Shown: positions 34,933 through 44,520 of the stretch, piece after piece
Layout: every line of letters starts with the position of its first letter
How positions within the stretch are numbered: the stretch's first letter is position 1
Source: Pseudomonadota bacterium
GTDB taxonomy: Bacteria > Myxococcota_A > UBA796 > SXON01
Length of the DNA: 64,000 nt
NCBI GenBank assembly: GCA_030684355.1
Contig: JAUXTN010000189.1
Coordinates: 1 to 64,000, forward strand
Direction: 5' to 3'
Position numbers and translations under genes: made by a program
The notes under the pieces: generated by a model
Database searches by the model: none
Told to the model about the DNA's origin: nothing
Seen by the model: the letters and a program-made list of their open reading frames with translations, nothing else

Positions 34933-35093
34933 GTTGGTCAGCTCCGTGTGAGGAATGTCTCGGCAGGGAGCCGCCGAAGCTTGAGGGGGACGGGCAGAAA
35001 TCCCGCTGAAAGGATCGGTTCGCCCTCCGGGGCGCAGCGGGGCGCGGTGGGGCGCGGCCCGGAGGGAGATCCCGAACCGGTTACCGCAAGCGC

Positions 35094-36443
35094 ATGATGG
35101 ACTGGACCCGCCTCCTCACCCCCAAGCGCCTCGGCCGTGACGACCAGGGCGGCAAGGCGGGCCACACCTCGTTCGAACGCGACTTCGACCGGGTCCTCTT
35201 CTCCCGCCCGTTCCGGCGCCTCCAGGACAAGACGCAGGTGTTCCCGATGCCGGCGAACGACCACGTCCACAACCGGATGACGCACAGCCTCGAGGTGGCG
35301 AGCGTGGGGCGCTCCCTCGGCAAGCGCGCGGGGTACGTCGTCCTGGAGCGGCACCCCGAGCTCGCGACGTACAACCCGGCGGATCTCGGAGACATCGTCG
35401 CGGCGGCGTGCCTCATGCACGACCTCGGCAACCCGCCCTTCGGCCACGCCGGCGAGGACGCCATCGGCGCGTGGTTCCGCGACGCCGACGCCCGCGGCGC
35501 GCTCGAGCGCCTGTCCGGCGCCCAGCGCTCGGACCTCTGTCACTTCGAGGGCAACGCGCAGACCTTCCGCATCGTCGCGGGGCTGGAGAACCACCCGGGC
35601 CAGGGCGGCATGCAGCTCACCCACGCGACCCTCGCGGCCGTCGTGAAGTACCCGCAGCCCTCCTCCGCGCGGAAGCTGCGCCCGGGCGTCGTCCACAAGA
35701 AGTTCAACTACTTCGAGGCCGAGGCCGCGCTCTTCGCGGAGGTGGCGGACGCCGTGGGGCTCGCCCCGGTGGCCGAGGGAGTGTGGCGGCGGCACCCGCT
35801 CGCGTGGCTCGTCGAGGCCGCGGACGACCTCTGCTTCCACATCCTCGACGCCGAGGACGGCTACCTCCTGGGCCTCTTCGGCTACGAGGAGATCCGGGAC
35901 CTCTTCGATCCGTTGGCCGGCGGCGAGCCGCCCTCGGGGCTCCTCGGCCAGGGTGACGAGCGCGCCAGCGTCGGGTGGCTCCGCGCGAAGGCCATCGGCC
36001 GGCTGGTGGACGAGTGTGTCACCGCGTTCGGAGACCACGAGGCCCAGCTCCTCGGCGAGGGCCTGCCGAAGCCGCTCGCCGCACTCATCCCCTCCGCGGC
36101 CGCGCTCGAGCGTGTCGGCGAGCGCTCGCGCGCCCGTTGCTACAAGGCCCCCGAGGTGCTCCGCGTCGAGCTCGCCGGGTACCGCGTCCTCGGAGAGCTC
36201 CTCGGCCTCTTCGTGCCGGCCGCGCTCGCGACCGACCCCGACAGCCGCCAGAAGAAGGTGCTGGACCTCCTCCCGAACGCCGTCCGCGCCGGCGTGACCC
36301 CCTACGCCCGCGTGCTCGCCGTCACCGACTACGTCGCCGGCATGACCGACGGCTTCGCGGTCCGCACCTACCGGGAGCTCACGGGCGGCGCCCTGCCGGA
36401 GATCACCGGCCGGCACCGGGGGCGGATGGTCGTGGGCGGCTGA
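35094..36443 (+). CDS. dgt: deoxyguanosinetriphosphate triphosphohydrolase-like protein
   Basis: The protein has 449 residues. HD-domain dNTPase motifs are RPFRRLQDKTQVFP near residue 40, NRMTHSLEVASVGRSLG with the first His, CLMHDLGNPPFGHAGEDAI with the HD pair, and FEGNAQTFRIV. The enzyme hydrolyses dGTP to deoxyguanosine and triphosphate; its length and motif spacing fit the long Dgt type. It helps set the dNTP pool and has been linked with phage resistance in some bacteria. An ATG directly upstream (atgatg) gives the start at 35094. Confidence 0.88.
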   Translation: MMDWTRLLTPKRLGRDDQGGKAGHTSFERDFDRVLFSRPFRRLQDKTQVFPMPANDHVHNRMTHSLEVASVGRSLGKRAGYVVLERHPELATYNPADLGDIVAAACLMHDLGNPPFGHAGEDAIGAWFRDADARGALERLSGAQRSDLCHFEGNAQTFRIVAGLENHPGQGGMQLTHATLAAVVKYPQPSSARKLRPGVVHKKFNYFEAEAALFAEVADAVGLAPVAEGVWRRHPLAWLVEAADDLCFHILDAEDGYLLGLFGYEEIRDLFDPLAGGEPPSGLLGQGDERASVGWLRAKAIGRLVDECVTAFGDHEAQLLGEGLPKPLAALIPSAAALERVGERSRARCYKAPEVLRVELAGYRVLGELLGLFVPAALATDPDSRQKKVLDLLPNAVRAGVTPYARVLAVTDYVAGMTDGFAVRTYRELTGGALPEITGRHRGRMVVGG

Positions 36444-36552
36444 ACCCTCCTCGGACCACCAGCCGCCGGGCCGGGTTGTCCCACCCTCCTGTGGAGAGTG
36501 AGAAGCAAGGTTAAACCAGACAAGCACGACCTCATCCGCACCTCGTCTCCAG

Positions 36553-36586
36553 GTTATCCATTGACTAGTCAATAGGTATGGATAAC
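36553..36586. promoter_or_regulatory. AT-rich nested palindrome upstream of the helicase gene
   Basis: gttatcca (36553-36560) and tggataac (36579-36586) form an inverted repeat. Between them lies the perfect 14-bp palindrome attgactagtcaat (36560-36573). The stretch is strikingly AT-rich for this genome. The arms resemble DnaA boxes (ttatcca), and ttgact resembles a -35 hexamer. It sits in the 235-bp gap between dgt and the helicase gene, 93 bp before the helicase start. A repressor or DnaA-controlled promoter is possible. Confidence 0.55.
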
Positions 36587-36678
36587 TCCGGGGAGCGATC
36601 TTCCCGGCGGGTGGCGATGGCTGAACGCCTGTGCGGGCTCTGGCGCATCGGTTAGTCCCCCGTCGCCCGGGAGGGGCC

Positions 36679-38763
36679 GTGTCCGATCTGCCCGTCCTCG
36701 TCGCCGAAGAGTCCGAGGTCCTCGCCCGCGTCGTCCCCGCGCTCCGGGCGCTGCAATCGGAGGACGGCGAGCGCGAGCGCGCCCTGATCGAGCGCGCCCG
36801 GGAGCTGCACCGGCAATGGACGGACGCCCGCGGCGATCCCGCCCAGCGCATCGCCTTCGAGGAGGCGCTCGACGAGGCCAAGCGCACCCTCACGTCGCAC
36901 CGCAGCGCGCGGCGATCCCGCGATCTCCCGGTGGGGACCCCCTACTTCGGCCGCATGGTGCTCCAGGAGGGGGAGCGGCGGCAGGAGGTGCTGCTCGGGA
37001 AGGTCGGCGTGGTCGAGCGCGGGCTCGCCATCTGCGACTGGCGGGACGCGCCGATCAGCCAGCTCTACTACACGTACGAAGAAGGCGAGGAGTTCGAGGA
37101 GGAGATCGGCGGGCGCACGCGGGAGGGCGTCCTCGCGATCCGGCGGCGGGTCGACATCCGGGAGGGCGTGCTGGTGGAGGTGCAAGGCGGCGCCACGACG
37201 CTCCGCATGCGCCCGGACGGCAGCTACGCCGCGCCCGGCAGCAGCCGCGCCGAGAAGGATGACCACCGCCTGCCCGACATCGTCTCGCTCATCACGCGGG
37301 AGCAGTTCCAGGTCATCGCGCGGCCCACCGCCGGCGTGGTGTTGCTCCGCGGGCGCGCCGGCTCCGGCAAGACGACCGTGGCCCTCCATCGCATCGCGTA
37401 CCTGCACTTCCAGGACGCCCAGCGCTTCCGTCCCGAGCGAATGCTCGTGGTGATGTTCAACAAGGCGCTGCAGACCTACATCTCGCGCGTGCTCCCCGAG
37501 CTCGGCGTGCAGGGCGTCATGGTCGAGACCTTCCACGGCTGGGCGCGCCGGATCCTGCGGAGCGGCGGCATCCAGCTCGAGATGCGCGGGTCGACCCCCG
37601 CGGTCGCCCGCTTGAAGCGCCACCCCGCGGTCGGCGCACTGCTCCGGGCGCACGTGGAGCGGCTCGGAGAGAAGAGCGCGGCGTGGGTGCGGGAGCAGCT
37701 CGGGGAGGCCGGCGCGGCCACCTGGGAGGCCACGGCCGGCAAGGGCTTCGCGCGGATCGCCGCCTTCCGGAAGCGGCACCCCGGGGTGTGGTGGAACAAG
37801 CTCCGCGGCCGGCTCCTCGACCACTGCAAGGACCTCTGGACGCTCTTCGACGATGACGCCCTCTGCCGCGAGGTGCTCCCCGCCTCGCTCGTGAGCGCCT
37901 TGCCCGCCGCGCGCAAGCACCAGGCTGCGTGTGCTGCCGAGGGCGTGCTCGACTGGGAGGACGCCGCGCTGCTGCTGCGCCTCGGCCAGCTGAAGCACCA
38001 GGCGGACAGCGAGCTCCCGTGCGGGTGGGCCGGGCTCTACGCCCACCTCGTCATCGACGAGGCGCAGGACCTCTCGACCGTCGAGATCGAGGCCCTCGTG
38101 GACGCCGCGGACGTCGGCCGCTCCGTCACCATCGCGGGGGACCCCGCCCAGAAGATCCTCGCCGACGCGCAGTTCGAGGGCTTCGAGGAGCTGCTCCGCC
38201 GCCTCACCGGGCAGGTGGAGGTCCGCCTCGACGCCCTCGCCGTCGGCCACCGCTCCACCCGCCCGATCATGGCGCTCGCCATCGCGGCGCTCGGCCAGGG
38301 CCCCTCGGCAGACCCCGCGGTCGTCGCCGCGCGCGACGGCGAGCCCGTCGAGTGGATCGAGGGGGACGACGCCGCGCTCACCACCCAGGTGGCCGACGCC
38401 ATCGCGCGGTTCCGGGACATCCGTCCCAGCGCGCTCGTCGCCGTGCTCGCGAAGGGGAAGACCACCGCCGACCAGTGGGCCCGCCGGCTGGAGGGCGCGG
38501 GGGTCGTGGCGGTGCGGCGGGCGGCCCGGGCGGACTTCTCGTTCCAGCCCGGTGTCGTCGTGAGCAATGTCCACCAGGTGAAGGGCCTCGAGTTCGACGG
38601 CGTCGTGCTCATCGAGCCCGCCGAGTTCGGGGAGGCCGACAAGCAGCTCCTCCACGTCGCGATCACGCGCGCGGCGGATCGGCTCTGGGTGGTCGCGGGG
38701 CGCGGCAGGGGGCGTCTCGCCGGGCAGGCGCCCCCCGTCGACACGGGCGAGCCCCGGCGATAG
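36679..38763 (+). CDS. UvrD/HelD-like superfamily 1 helicase
   Basis: The protein has 694 residues from GTG 36679, with gggagggg upstream. An N-terminal helical region (about 1-110) precedes a small beta domain, then the Walker A loop LLRGRAGSGKTTVALHRIAYL, FNKALQTYISRVLPELG, the Walker B/DExx box LVIDEAQDLS, IAGDPAQKI, SNVHQVKGLEFDGVV and LHVAITRAADRLWVV. The N-terminal coiled region and the LPELG segment are like HelD, which frees RNA polymerase from DNA, but a DNA repair role cannot be excluded. It follows dgt and a palindromic element. Confidence 0.78.
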   Translation: MSDLPVLVAEESEVLARVVPALRALQSEDGERERALIERARELHRQWTDARGDPAQRIAFEEALDEAKRTLTSHRSARRSRDLPVGTPYFGRMVLQEGERRQEVLLGKVGVVERGLAICDWRDAPISQLYYTYEEGEEFEEEIGGRTREGVLAIRRRVDIREGVLVEVQGGATTLRMRPDGSYAAPGSSRAEKDDHRLPDIVSLITREQFQVIARPTAGVVLLRGRAGSGKTTVALHRIAYLHFQDAQRFRPERMLVVMFNKALQTYISRVLPELGVQGVMVETFHGWARRILRSGGIQLEMRGSTPAVARLKRHPAVGALLRAHVERLGEKSAAWVREQLGEAGAATWEATAGKGFARIAAFRKRHPGVWWNKLRGRLLDHCKDLWTLFDDDALCREVLPASLVSALPAARKHQAACAAEGVLDWEDAALLLRLGQLKHQADSELPCGWAGLYAHLVIDEAQDLSTVEIEALVDAADVGRSVTIAGDPAQKILADAQFEGFEELLRRLTGQVEVRLDALAVGHRSTRPIMALAIAALGQGPSADPAVVAARDGEPVEWIEGDDAALTTQVADAIARFRDIRPSALVAVLAKGKTTADQWARRLEGAGVVAVRRAARADFSFQPGVVVSNVHQVKGLEFDGVVLIEPAEFGEADKQLLHVAITRAADRLWVVAGRGRGRLAGQAPPVDTGEPRR

Positions 38764-38790
38764 GCGGCGCGCCTCTCGTCGGGAGTCCAG

Positions 38791-39216
38791 ATGCTTCGTT
38801 GGATGTTCGCCTTCTCTCTCGTCTGCGCGTTGGCGTGCGCCGGCCCCAAGGACGACCGCGACGAGACCGCCGACGGCTTCGCGGACGGCGATGTCGACGA
38901 CTCGGAGACCGAGGCCCCATACGTGAACATCGGGTCCACGAGCGCCGAATGTGTCGGGAGCAACGGCTACAACTACGAGTTCTCCGCGGAGGTCGACGGC
39001 GAGCCGACCGACGTGTGGGTTGAGCTCTGGGTCGGCGAGGACATGATCGGCTCCGTGGATCTCACGGCGCGCACCGGGGACTGGTTCGAGGAGGCCGTCC
39101 CGGCCGACTTCGGCTCGAACCGCTGCATCGAAGTCGAGGAGGACCTCTACGTCGGCTTCTCCGCCAGCAGCAACGGCGACCGCGTGGCGGAAGACACCCA
39201 GGCCTTCGATTTCTGA
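38791..39216 (+). CDS. small lipoprotein of unknown function
   Basis: The protein has 141 residues. The signal ends in LACAG with the lipobox Cys, then an acidic spacer (DETADGFADGDVDDSETE) and a compact beta-rich domain with two Cys residues, likely a disulfide. No family is recognised. It begins 27 bp after the helicase stop on the same strand, with gggag upstream of the ATG. Confidence 0.62.
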   Translation: MLRWMFAFSLVCALACAGPKDDRDETADGFADGDVDDSETEAPYVNIGSTSAECVGSNGYNYEFSAEVDGEPTDVWVELWVGEDMIGSVDLTARTGDWFEEAVPADFGSNRCIEVEEDLYVGFSASSNGDRVAEDTQAFDF

Positions 39217-39346
39217 TCGACCTGCGGCCCGGGCAAGGGCGCGTCCCGATTGCGCACGGCTCTTGCACAAACCCCCCTTCGCTCGCCCAACATCCGCCTC
39301 TTGGCGCCTCGCGGCACGTGCCTACCCTCCGCGGGGGGAGACGAGG

Positions 39347-40675
39347 ATGACCGAGACGGAGGCGGTCGCGGCGCTCGGCCGGGTCGCGCACCCGATGGTG
39401 GGTGCAAACGACGACTACGATGCCCTGCTGGACGATCTGAAGGACGCCCGGTTCGTCCTGCTCGGCGAGGCGACGCACGGCACCCACGAGTTCTACCGGG
39501 AGCGCGCGCGGATCACGCGCCGCCTCATCACCCGGCACGGCTTCGTCGGGGTCGCCGCGGAGGCCGACTGGCCTGAGGCGTGGCGCGTGCACCGCTACGT
39601 CAACGGGCGCAGCGCGGACAACGACAGCATCGAGGCCATGGGGGACTTCGAGCGCTTCCCCGCCTGGATGTGGCGCAACGCGGACGTGCTCGACTTCGTC
39701 GGCTGGCTGCGCGAGCACCACGACCGGCACGGGGGCCCCGCCGGCTTCTACGGGCTCGACCTCTACAGCCTGCACCGCTCCGCCAGCGCGGTCATCGACT
39801 ACCTCTCCCGGGTCGACCCCGACGCCGCCACCCGCGCGCGGGACCTCTACGCCTGCCTCGACCAGGCCGGGGTCGACCCGCAGAAGTACGGCCTCGGCGC
39901 CGTCCTCGGGCTCACGCCCTCCTGCGAGGACGCCGTGGTGCGGATCCTGGACGAGCTGCGCGCGCACCGCCCCACGCTGGTCGACAAGGGCGGGCCGGAG
40001 GGCGCGGAGGACTTCTTCTACGCCGAGCAGAACGCGCGGACCGCGAAGGACGCCGAGGCCTATTACCGTGGCATGTTCCGCCGCCGGGTGAGCACCTGGA
40101 ACCTGCGGGACGGCCACATGGTGGAGACCCTCGCGGCGTTGTCCGACCACCTCGAGCGCACGCTGGATCGGCCCGTCCGGCTGGTGGTGTGGGCGCACAA
40201 CTCCCACTGCGGGGACGCCCGCGCGACCGAGGTCTCCCGGCACGGAGAGGTCAACATCGGCCAGCTCTGCCGGGAGCGGTGGGGCGACAAGGTGCGGCTC
40301 GTGGGCTTCTCGACCTACTCGGGCAGTGTCACGGCGGCGTCCGCGTGGGGCGGGCCCGCCGAGCGCAAGCGCGTCCGACCGGCGCGCGCGGACAGTTGGG
40401 AGGCCCTCCTCCACAAGGTGGGGCGCCCCCGGTTCTGGTTCGACACGCGCGATCCCCGCGTGCGGCCCATGCTCACCGAAGAGCGGCTCGGCCGCGCCAT
40501 CGGCGTGCTCTACCTGCCGGAGACCGAGCGCCAGAGCCACTACTACGGCGTCCGCCTCGGCAACCAGTTCGACTACGTCCTGCACTTCGACCACACGCGG
40601 GCGGTCGAGCCGCTGGAGCGCACGACGAGCTGGGAGCTCGGCGAGCTCCCGGAGACGTTCCCCAGCGCCCTCTGA
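39347..40675 (+). CDS. erythromycin esterase family protein
   Basis: The protein has 442 residues. Erythromycin-esterase/succinoglycan-biosynthesis-like motifs are LLGEATHGTHEFYRERARITRRLI near residue 30 (catalytic Glu and His), VAAEADWPEAWRVHRYV, WMWRNADVLDFVGWLREHH, FYGLDLYSLHRSASAVI and VVWAHNSHCGDARATE. The family hydrolyses esters of various substrates; most chromosomal members are not resistance genes. ATG 39347 with ggggggag upstream is preferred to an in-frame ATG at 39263. Confidence 0.85.
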   Translation: MTETEAVAALGRVAHPMVGANDDYDALLDDLKDARFVLLGEATHGTHEFYRERARITRRLITRHGFVGVAAEADWPEAWRVHRYVNGRSADNDSIEAMGDFERFPAWMWRNADVLDFVGWLREHHDRHGGPAGFYGLDLYSLHRSASAVIDYLSRVDPDAATRARDLYACLDQAGVDPQKYGLGAVLGLTPSCEDAVVRILDELRAHRPTLVDKGGPEGAEDFFYAEQNARTAKDAEAYYRGMFRRRVSTWNLRDGHMVETLAALSDHLERTLDRPVRLVVWAHNSHCGDARATEVSRHGEVNIGQLCRERWGDKVRLVGFSTYSGSVTAASAWGGPAERKRVRPARADSWEALLHKVGRPRFWFDTRDPRVRPMLTEERLGRAIGVLYLPETERQSHYYGVRLGNQFDYVLHFDHTRAVEPLERTTSWELGELPETFPSAL

Positions 40676-40768
40676 TCGGGCACCGTTGGGACCGGCGCCC
40701 GCCCGGCCCGGGGCCCCGCCGCGTGCGCGCCTCTGACCGGGCCCCGCCGAGCGCGGGCGCCCCGCCGG

Positions 40769-40954
40769 CTACGCCAGCTCCGGCTCCGAGAGCTGCTGGT
40801 CCACCTTGCGCAGCAGCGCGCGCGCCGCCTTCAGCTCCTCCCTGAACGCGAGCAGATCCGTGGCCGAGATCTGCGCGCCCAGCTCGCCGATGTAGTTCTG
40901 GAGCGCGATGTGAAGGCGCTCCGCCTCCTCTTCCGTCAGCTCGATGCGAATCAT
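40769..40954 (-). CDS. small alpha-helical protein of unknown function
   Basis: The protein has 61 residues, starting IRIELTEEEAERLHIALQNYIGEL and ending in QQLSEPELA. It is predicted to be two amphipathic helices, the form of a small dimerising or regulatory protein. The start at 40954 has ggagg seven bases upstream. An upstream ATG would add 24 residues with no clear ribosome site. Its neighbours point away from it. Confidence 0.65.
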   Translation of the reverse strand: MIRIELTEEEAERLHIALQNYIGELGAQISATDLLAFREELKAARALLRKVDQQLSEPELA

Positions 40955-41121
40955 GGGGATCCCTCCACCTCGCAAGCTACGCGCGCGCGGTGCCGACTCG
41001 ATCGTAGGGGCGTCACCGGGTGTCATGTCGGCGGGCGCCGCGACACGTGCGTGTGCGTGCGTGCGGTCTGTTACGATGCCGAGCGGCGTCCCACTTGGGA
41101 CGTATGCCCCCGGAAACCCCC

Positions 41122-41553
41122 ATGTCCCTCCTCGCTCTCGCGCTGCTCTCCGCGACCTCCCCCGCCGACGCCGCGGTCTACGGCGGCAACCCCTCGGTGA
41201 AGCTCAAGGTCGATCGCCCGCCCCACGACCTCACGGCGGCCGAGGTGAACCTCGCCAAGGTGCGCGTCCACAACTGCTCCGGCGGCGGCTACACCGACTA
41301 CACGATCGCCGAGACCGTCGACCTCGTGACCGAGTACACGCTCCCGATCTCCGCCGGCACGTACTGCAACCTGACCGTGTTCTGGGACAGCGCGATGACC
41401 ATCGAGAGCAACGCGTTCGTGCTCGAGTACGACCACGCGAGCACGGCGGTCGCCCTCACCGGTACGGTGCAGACCGTGGCGCTCACGCCCTTCACCGTCG
41501 TCCTCGGCGCCATCTACGGCGGCAACCCGTCCCTCATCGTCATCATCGAGTGA
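41122..41553 (+). CDS. small secreted protein with YGGNPS at both ends
   Basis: The protein has 143 residues with signal peptide SLLALALLSATSPADA. The mature part is beta-rich, with two Cys (HNCSGG, TYCNLTV). The hexapeptide YGGNPS occurs at the mature N-terminus and again near the C-terminus (IYGGNPSLIVIIE). The function is unknown. ATG 41122 is taken because the signal peptide begins there; ATG 41104 is an in-frame alternative. Confidence 0.6.
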   Translation: MSLLALALLSATSPADAAVYGGNPSVKLKVDRPPHDLTAAEVNLAKVRVHNCSGGGYTDYTIAETVDLVTEYTLPISAGTYCNLTVFWDSAMTIESNAFVLEYDHASTAVALTGTVQTVALTPFTVVLGAIYGGNPSLIVIIE

Positions 41554-41562
41554 TCCCGGGGG

Positions 41563-43074
41563 CTACTCCCCCGCGGCGCGCCCGGGGGCGTCGCCCGTCT
41601 TGGCCTCGGGCTTCGGGTGCCAGATCGCCCGGAAGCTCACGCCCCAGCCGGTCCGGGTGTTGAAGGTCTTGCCCTGGATCGAGGCGGCGCGCTCGTAGTG
41701 CTCCAGCAGCCCGTGGCCGAGCTCGTCGTTGGGCGTCACGATCGTCGCCCAGCGGCCGTTCGCGATGGCGCGGTCGATGACGCGGGACTCCCGCTTCAAG
41801 GGCCCGCCCTCCTTGTCGATGTCCCACAAGCAGATGAGGCTGAACGAGGGGTCCTTCCCCGCGAGCACCGGGTACCACGGGCCGTGCGGCATCAGGATGG
41901 GGCCGGGGAGCTCGCGGAGCTGGTCCACGAGGGCGGCGGCGCGCTGGGCGTCCTGGTGGGTCGGCAGGAAGCGCTTGAGCTCGCCGCGCCCCTCCCAGAG
42001 CTGCGCGGCCACCAGCGCCGTGAACACGTGCGGCACCCAGGCCCGCCACCCGGAACCATCGCGAGCGATGGCACGCTCGGCCAGCACCGGCAGGAGTGGC
42101 AGGAGCCAGAACATCGGGATCAACACGTTGATGAAGCCGCCCTGGTGCCCGCGCATGAGCGAGACCATCACCAGCGCCACGCCCATCACCCCCGCCCAGT
42201 AGGCGCCGCCGCGCGTGCGCGCCCACATCCACGCCGTCGCGACGCCCACCGTGGTGACGTAGGGGAGAGCCCGCCACAGCTCCGCCTGGGCGCCCTCGAC
42301 GCGCCCGCCCTTGGTGAGGTTGGGGAGCGCGCGCAACGCGACCATGCCGTGCTTCGACGGCACCTCCAACAGGTAGGTGAGGAACAGCCCCTTCGTGTAG
42401 ACCTGCATCCCGATGGTGAATGCCAGCGCGGGGCCGGCGCTCGCCGCGAGGAACACCAGCGCGTCGCGCAGGCCCAGGGTCCGCCACCGCCACAGCAGGA
42501 TCGGCAGGCCGAGCATCGCCATGTTGTGCTTCGCGGTGAACGCGAGCGCGAGCAGGAGCCCGCTCCCGATGGCCCCGGCGCGGGACTCCACCCGACCGAC
42601 CGCCAGCGCCGCCCCCGTCAGCATCAGCGCGAGGGCATCGATGCGGACGAGGTCGTAGAAGGTGCCGGCCTCCTCGTAGCAGCCGAGGAACAGGGCGCCG
42701 ACGCCGAAGGCCATGGGCCACCGCGCGCCCTCCCGCCGGGCCGCCAACCCGAGCGCGAGCGTCGCCAGCGCCGTGCACACGACCGACACCCCGCGCCCCA
42801 GGCCGTACCCGAGCGGGAGCACGTGGGCGAGCGCGCCGAGGATCCACGCGTAGAGCGGCGGGTAGATGAAGGGGATGTAGTCGGGCTGGGGCGCCGTGTA
42901 GAACGGCAGTCCCTGCGAGGCGCGCAGCCCCGTGATCAGCGTCGCGCCCTCCATCCACTCCAGGTCGAAGTTGACGCCGAGGCGGTAGTACATCGCCCGG
43001 CCCACGTCGTGCACCTGCCAGAGCGCGAGCGCGACGACGACGATCTCGAGGGCGATGCGGACGGCGCGGTTCAC
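41563..43074 (-). CDS. polytopic membrane glycosyltransferase-like protein
   Basis: The protein has 503 residues with about ten membrane segments. The first periplasmic loop carries VNFDLEWMEGATLITGLRASQG, an acidic loop typical of polyprenol-dependent (GT-C) glycosyltransferases such as the PMT/ArnT-like group, followed by FIYPPLYAWIL. A soluble C-terminal domain of 130 residues follows the last span. Acceptor and donor are unknown. GTG 43074 is the likely start, though no strong ribosome site is seen. Confidence 0.68.
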   Translation of the reverse strand: MNRAVRIALEIVVVALALWQVHDVGRAMYYRLGVNFDLEWMEGATLITGLRASQGLPFYTAPQPDYIPFIYPPLYAWILGALAHVLPLGYGLGRGVSVVCTALATLALGLAARREGARWPMAFGVGALFLGCYEEAGTFYDLVRIDALALMLTGAALAVGRVESRAGAIGSGLLLALAFTAKHNMAMLGLPILLWRWRTLGLRDALVFLAASAGPALAFTIGMQVYTKGLFLTYLLEVPSKHGMVALRALPNLTKGGRVEGAQAELWRALPYVTTVGVATAWMWARTRGGAYWAGVMGVALVMVSLMRGHQGGFINVLIPMFWLLPLLPVLAERAIARDGSGWRAWVPHVFTALVAAQLWEGRGELKRFLPTHQDAQRAAALVDQLRELPGPILMPHGPWYPVLAGKDPSFSLICLWDIDKEGGPLKRESRVIDRAIANGRWATIVTPNDELGHGLLEHYERAASIQGKTFNTRTGWGVSFRAIWHPKPEAKTGDAPGRAAGE

Positions 43075-43194
43075 GGGGCCGGGCCTAACCCGACGACGCG
43101 CGGGCTTGTCGAGCGAGCGGCGGGAGAAGGCGCCATCCGACGTGTAAGCCCCGCGCGGCCCCGTCGTTCCAGCGGCGCACCCTTCGGAGCCGCC

Positions 43195-44433
43195 ATGATC
43201 CTCGCCCTGCTCGCGCCCGCCCACGCCTTCACCAGCGTCCAGGCCCAGTTCAACGCCGCCATCACGCAGGTCGAGCAGATGGTGTGGGACGGCAACGTCA
43301 CCCAGCTCGCCCGGCGCCAGGGCCTCGACGTCGTCAACGTCACCTGGGAGGACACCGGCCGGTACAAGGGCTCGGCCGTCGGCCCCAACATCTCCGACAT
43401 GACCATCGGCGTGCGCGACGCCCGCGGCCAGCTCCACCCCATGCCGGTCCTGCGCTTCGACAACTTCACCGACACCACCGCCGACATCCGCTCCGACAGC
43501 TTCTGGCTCCGCGTCGGCAACGAGCGCGGCGGGCCGCTCCGCTCCGTCTCGCTCGCCGAGGTGCTCCAGGACACCCGCAGCTTCCTCTCCGACCCCTGGA
43601 GCTGGACCGGCCGTGGCCGCTCGCTCTGGAACGATCGCGACGACACCGTGCTCGTGAGCGCCCAGGCCTGCTTCCTCCCCATCCCGCGGGACGGCGAGGC
43701 CACCTTCACCCCCGTGCTCTACAACTACCAGTCGTACCCCGAGAACCCGGCGGTGCTCACCATGGTGGCCACCCGCGAGGGCACGAGCATCCAGGTCATC
43801 GAGAACGAGGGCGGCTACCTCTCCGAGACGCTCTCCTTCAACCAGAACGGCGAGCGCGCCCCGTTCACCGCCACCCGCCTCTCCGACTTCCGCGAGAGCG
43901 GCGGCGACGGCACCTGGGGCTCGGTGAACGCCGCCGGCGAGGACGGCCTGAACATGGTGCTGCTCGTGCAGGTGCCGCTGAAGCAGCGCCCGCGCCCCCA
44001 GCCCGTCTACGAGTCCGAGGGCTACGCGATGGACGAGATGGCGACCGCCGGCGCCCCCGCCGCGAAGGCGTCGCGCCGCAGCGACGTCGAGGCCGCGGTC
44101 ATCGGCCACGGCGCGGTCGAGGGCCCCTACAAGGAGATCGACGGCCTCGCGATCGAGCGCGATCCCCGCTTCCCCGTGCGCGTCACCGTGCAGTTCTACA
44201 AGGCGACGAGCAACGGCGTCGTCACGGACGCCGACATCCGCGAGGTCCGCCGCCAGATCGACCGCGTCTACAGCGACGCCGACTACGTCGGCAGCCTTGT
44301 CACCCAGGGCTACACCGGCCGCCAGACCGAGTGGGTCGCGCCGTACCGCCAGCCGCAGCCCCGCCCGCGGCCCCAGCCCACCGAGGACGCCCAGTGGGCG
44401 GACCCGTTCTGGAGCTGGCACAAGGCGCAGTAG
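43195..44433 (+). CDS. secreted protein of unknown function
   Basis: The protein has 412 residues. A short signal (ILALLAPAHA) and cggag before ATG 43195 support the start. Segments include WEDTGRYKGSAVGPNISDMTIGVRD, RFDNFTDTTADIRSDSFWLRVGNE, VLYNYQSYPENPAVLTMVATREGTSIQVIEN and FSADYVGSLVTQGYTGRQTEWVAP-like text near the end, then a Pro/Arg/Gln-rich tail. I do not recognise a named family. The gene is divergent from the glycosyltransferase. Confidence 0.6.
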   Translation: MILALLAPAHAFTSVQAQFNAAITQVEQMVWDGNVTQLARRQGLDVVNVTWEDTGRYKGSAVGPNISDMTIGVRDARGQLHPMPVLRFDNFTDTTADIRSDSFWLRVGNERGGPLRSVSLAEVLQDTRSFLSDPWSWTGRGRSLWNDRDDTVLVSAQACFLPIPRDGEATFTPVLYNYQSYPENPAVLTMVATREGTSIQVIENEGGYLSETLSFNQNGERAPFTATRLSDFRESGGDGTWGSVNAAGEDGLNMVLLVQVPLKQRPRPQPVYESEGYAMDEMATAGAPAAKASRRSDVEAAVIGHGAVEGPYKEIDGLAIERDPRFPVRVTVQFYKATSNGVVTDADIREVRRQIDRVYSDADYVGSLVTQGYTGRQTEWVAPYRQPQPRPRPQPTEDAQWADPFWSWHKAQ

Positions 44434-44520
44434 ATCGGGCTCTTCCGGGCGTGCCCCCCTGCGAGGCGCCGGGGGTCGGGCCCTTGCAGGCTCGCCCTCC
44501 GGGCTCGGTCCGGCCGCCGC

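Noticed and set aside
36553..36586. Possible replication origin because of DnaA-like boxes
   Set aside because: Only two imperfect boxes, no cluster of them, no dnaA/dnaN or other origin genes nearby.
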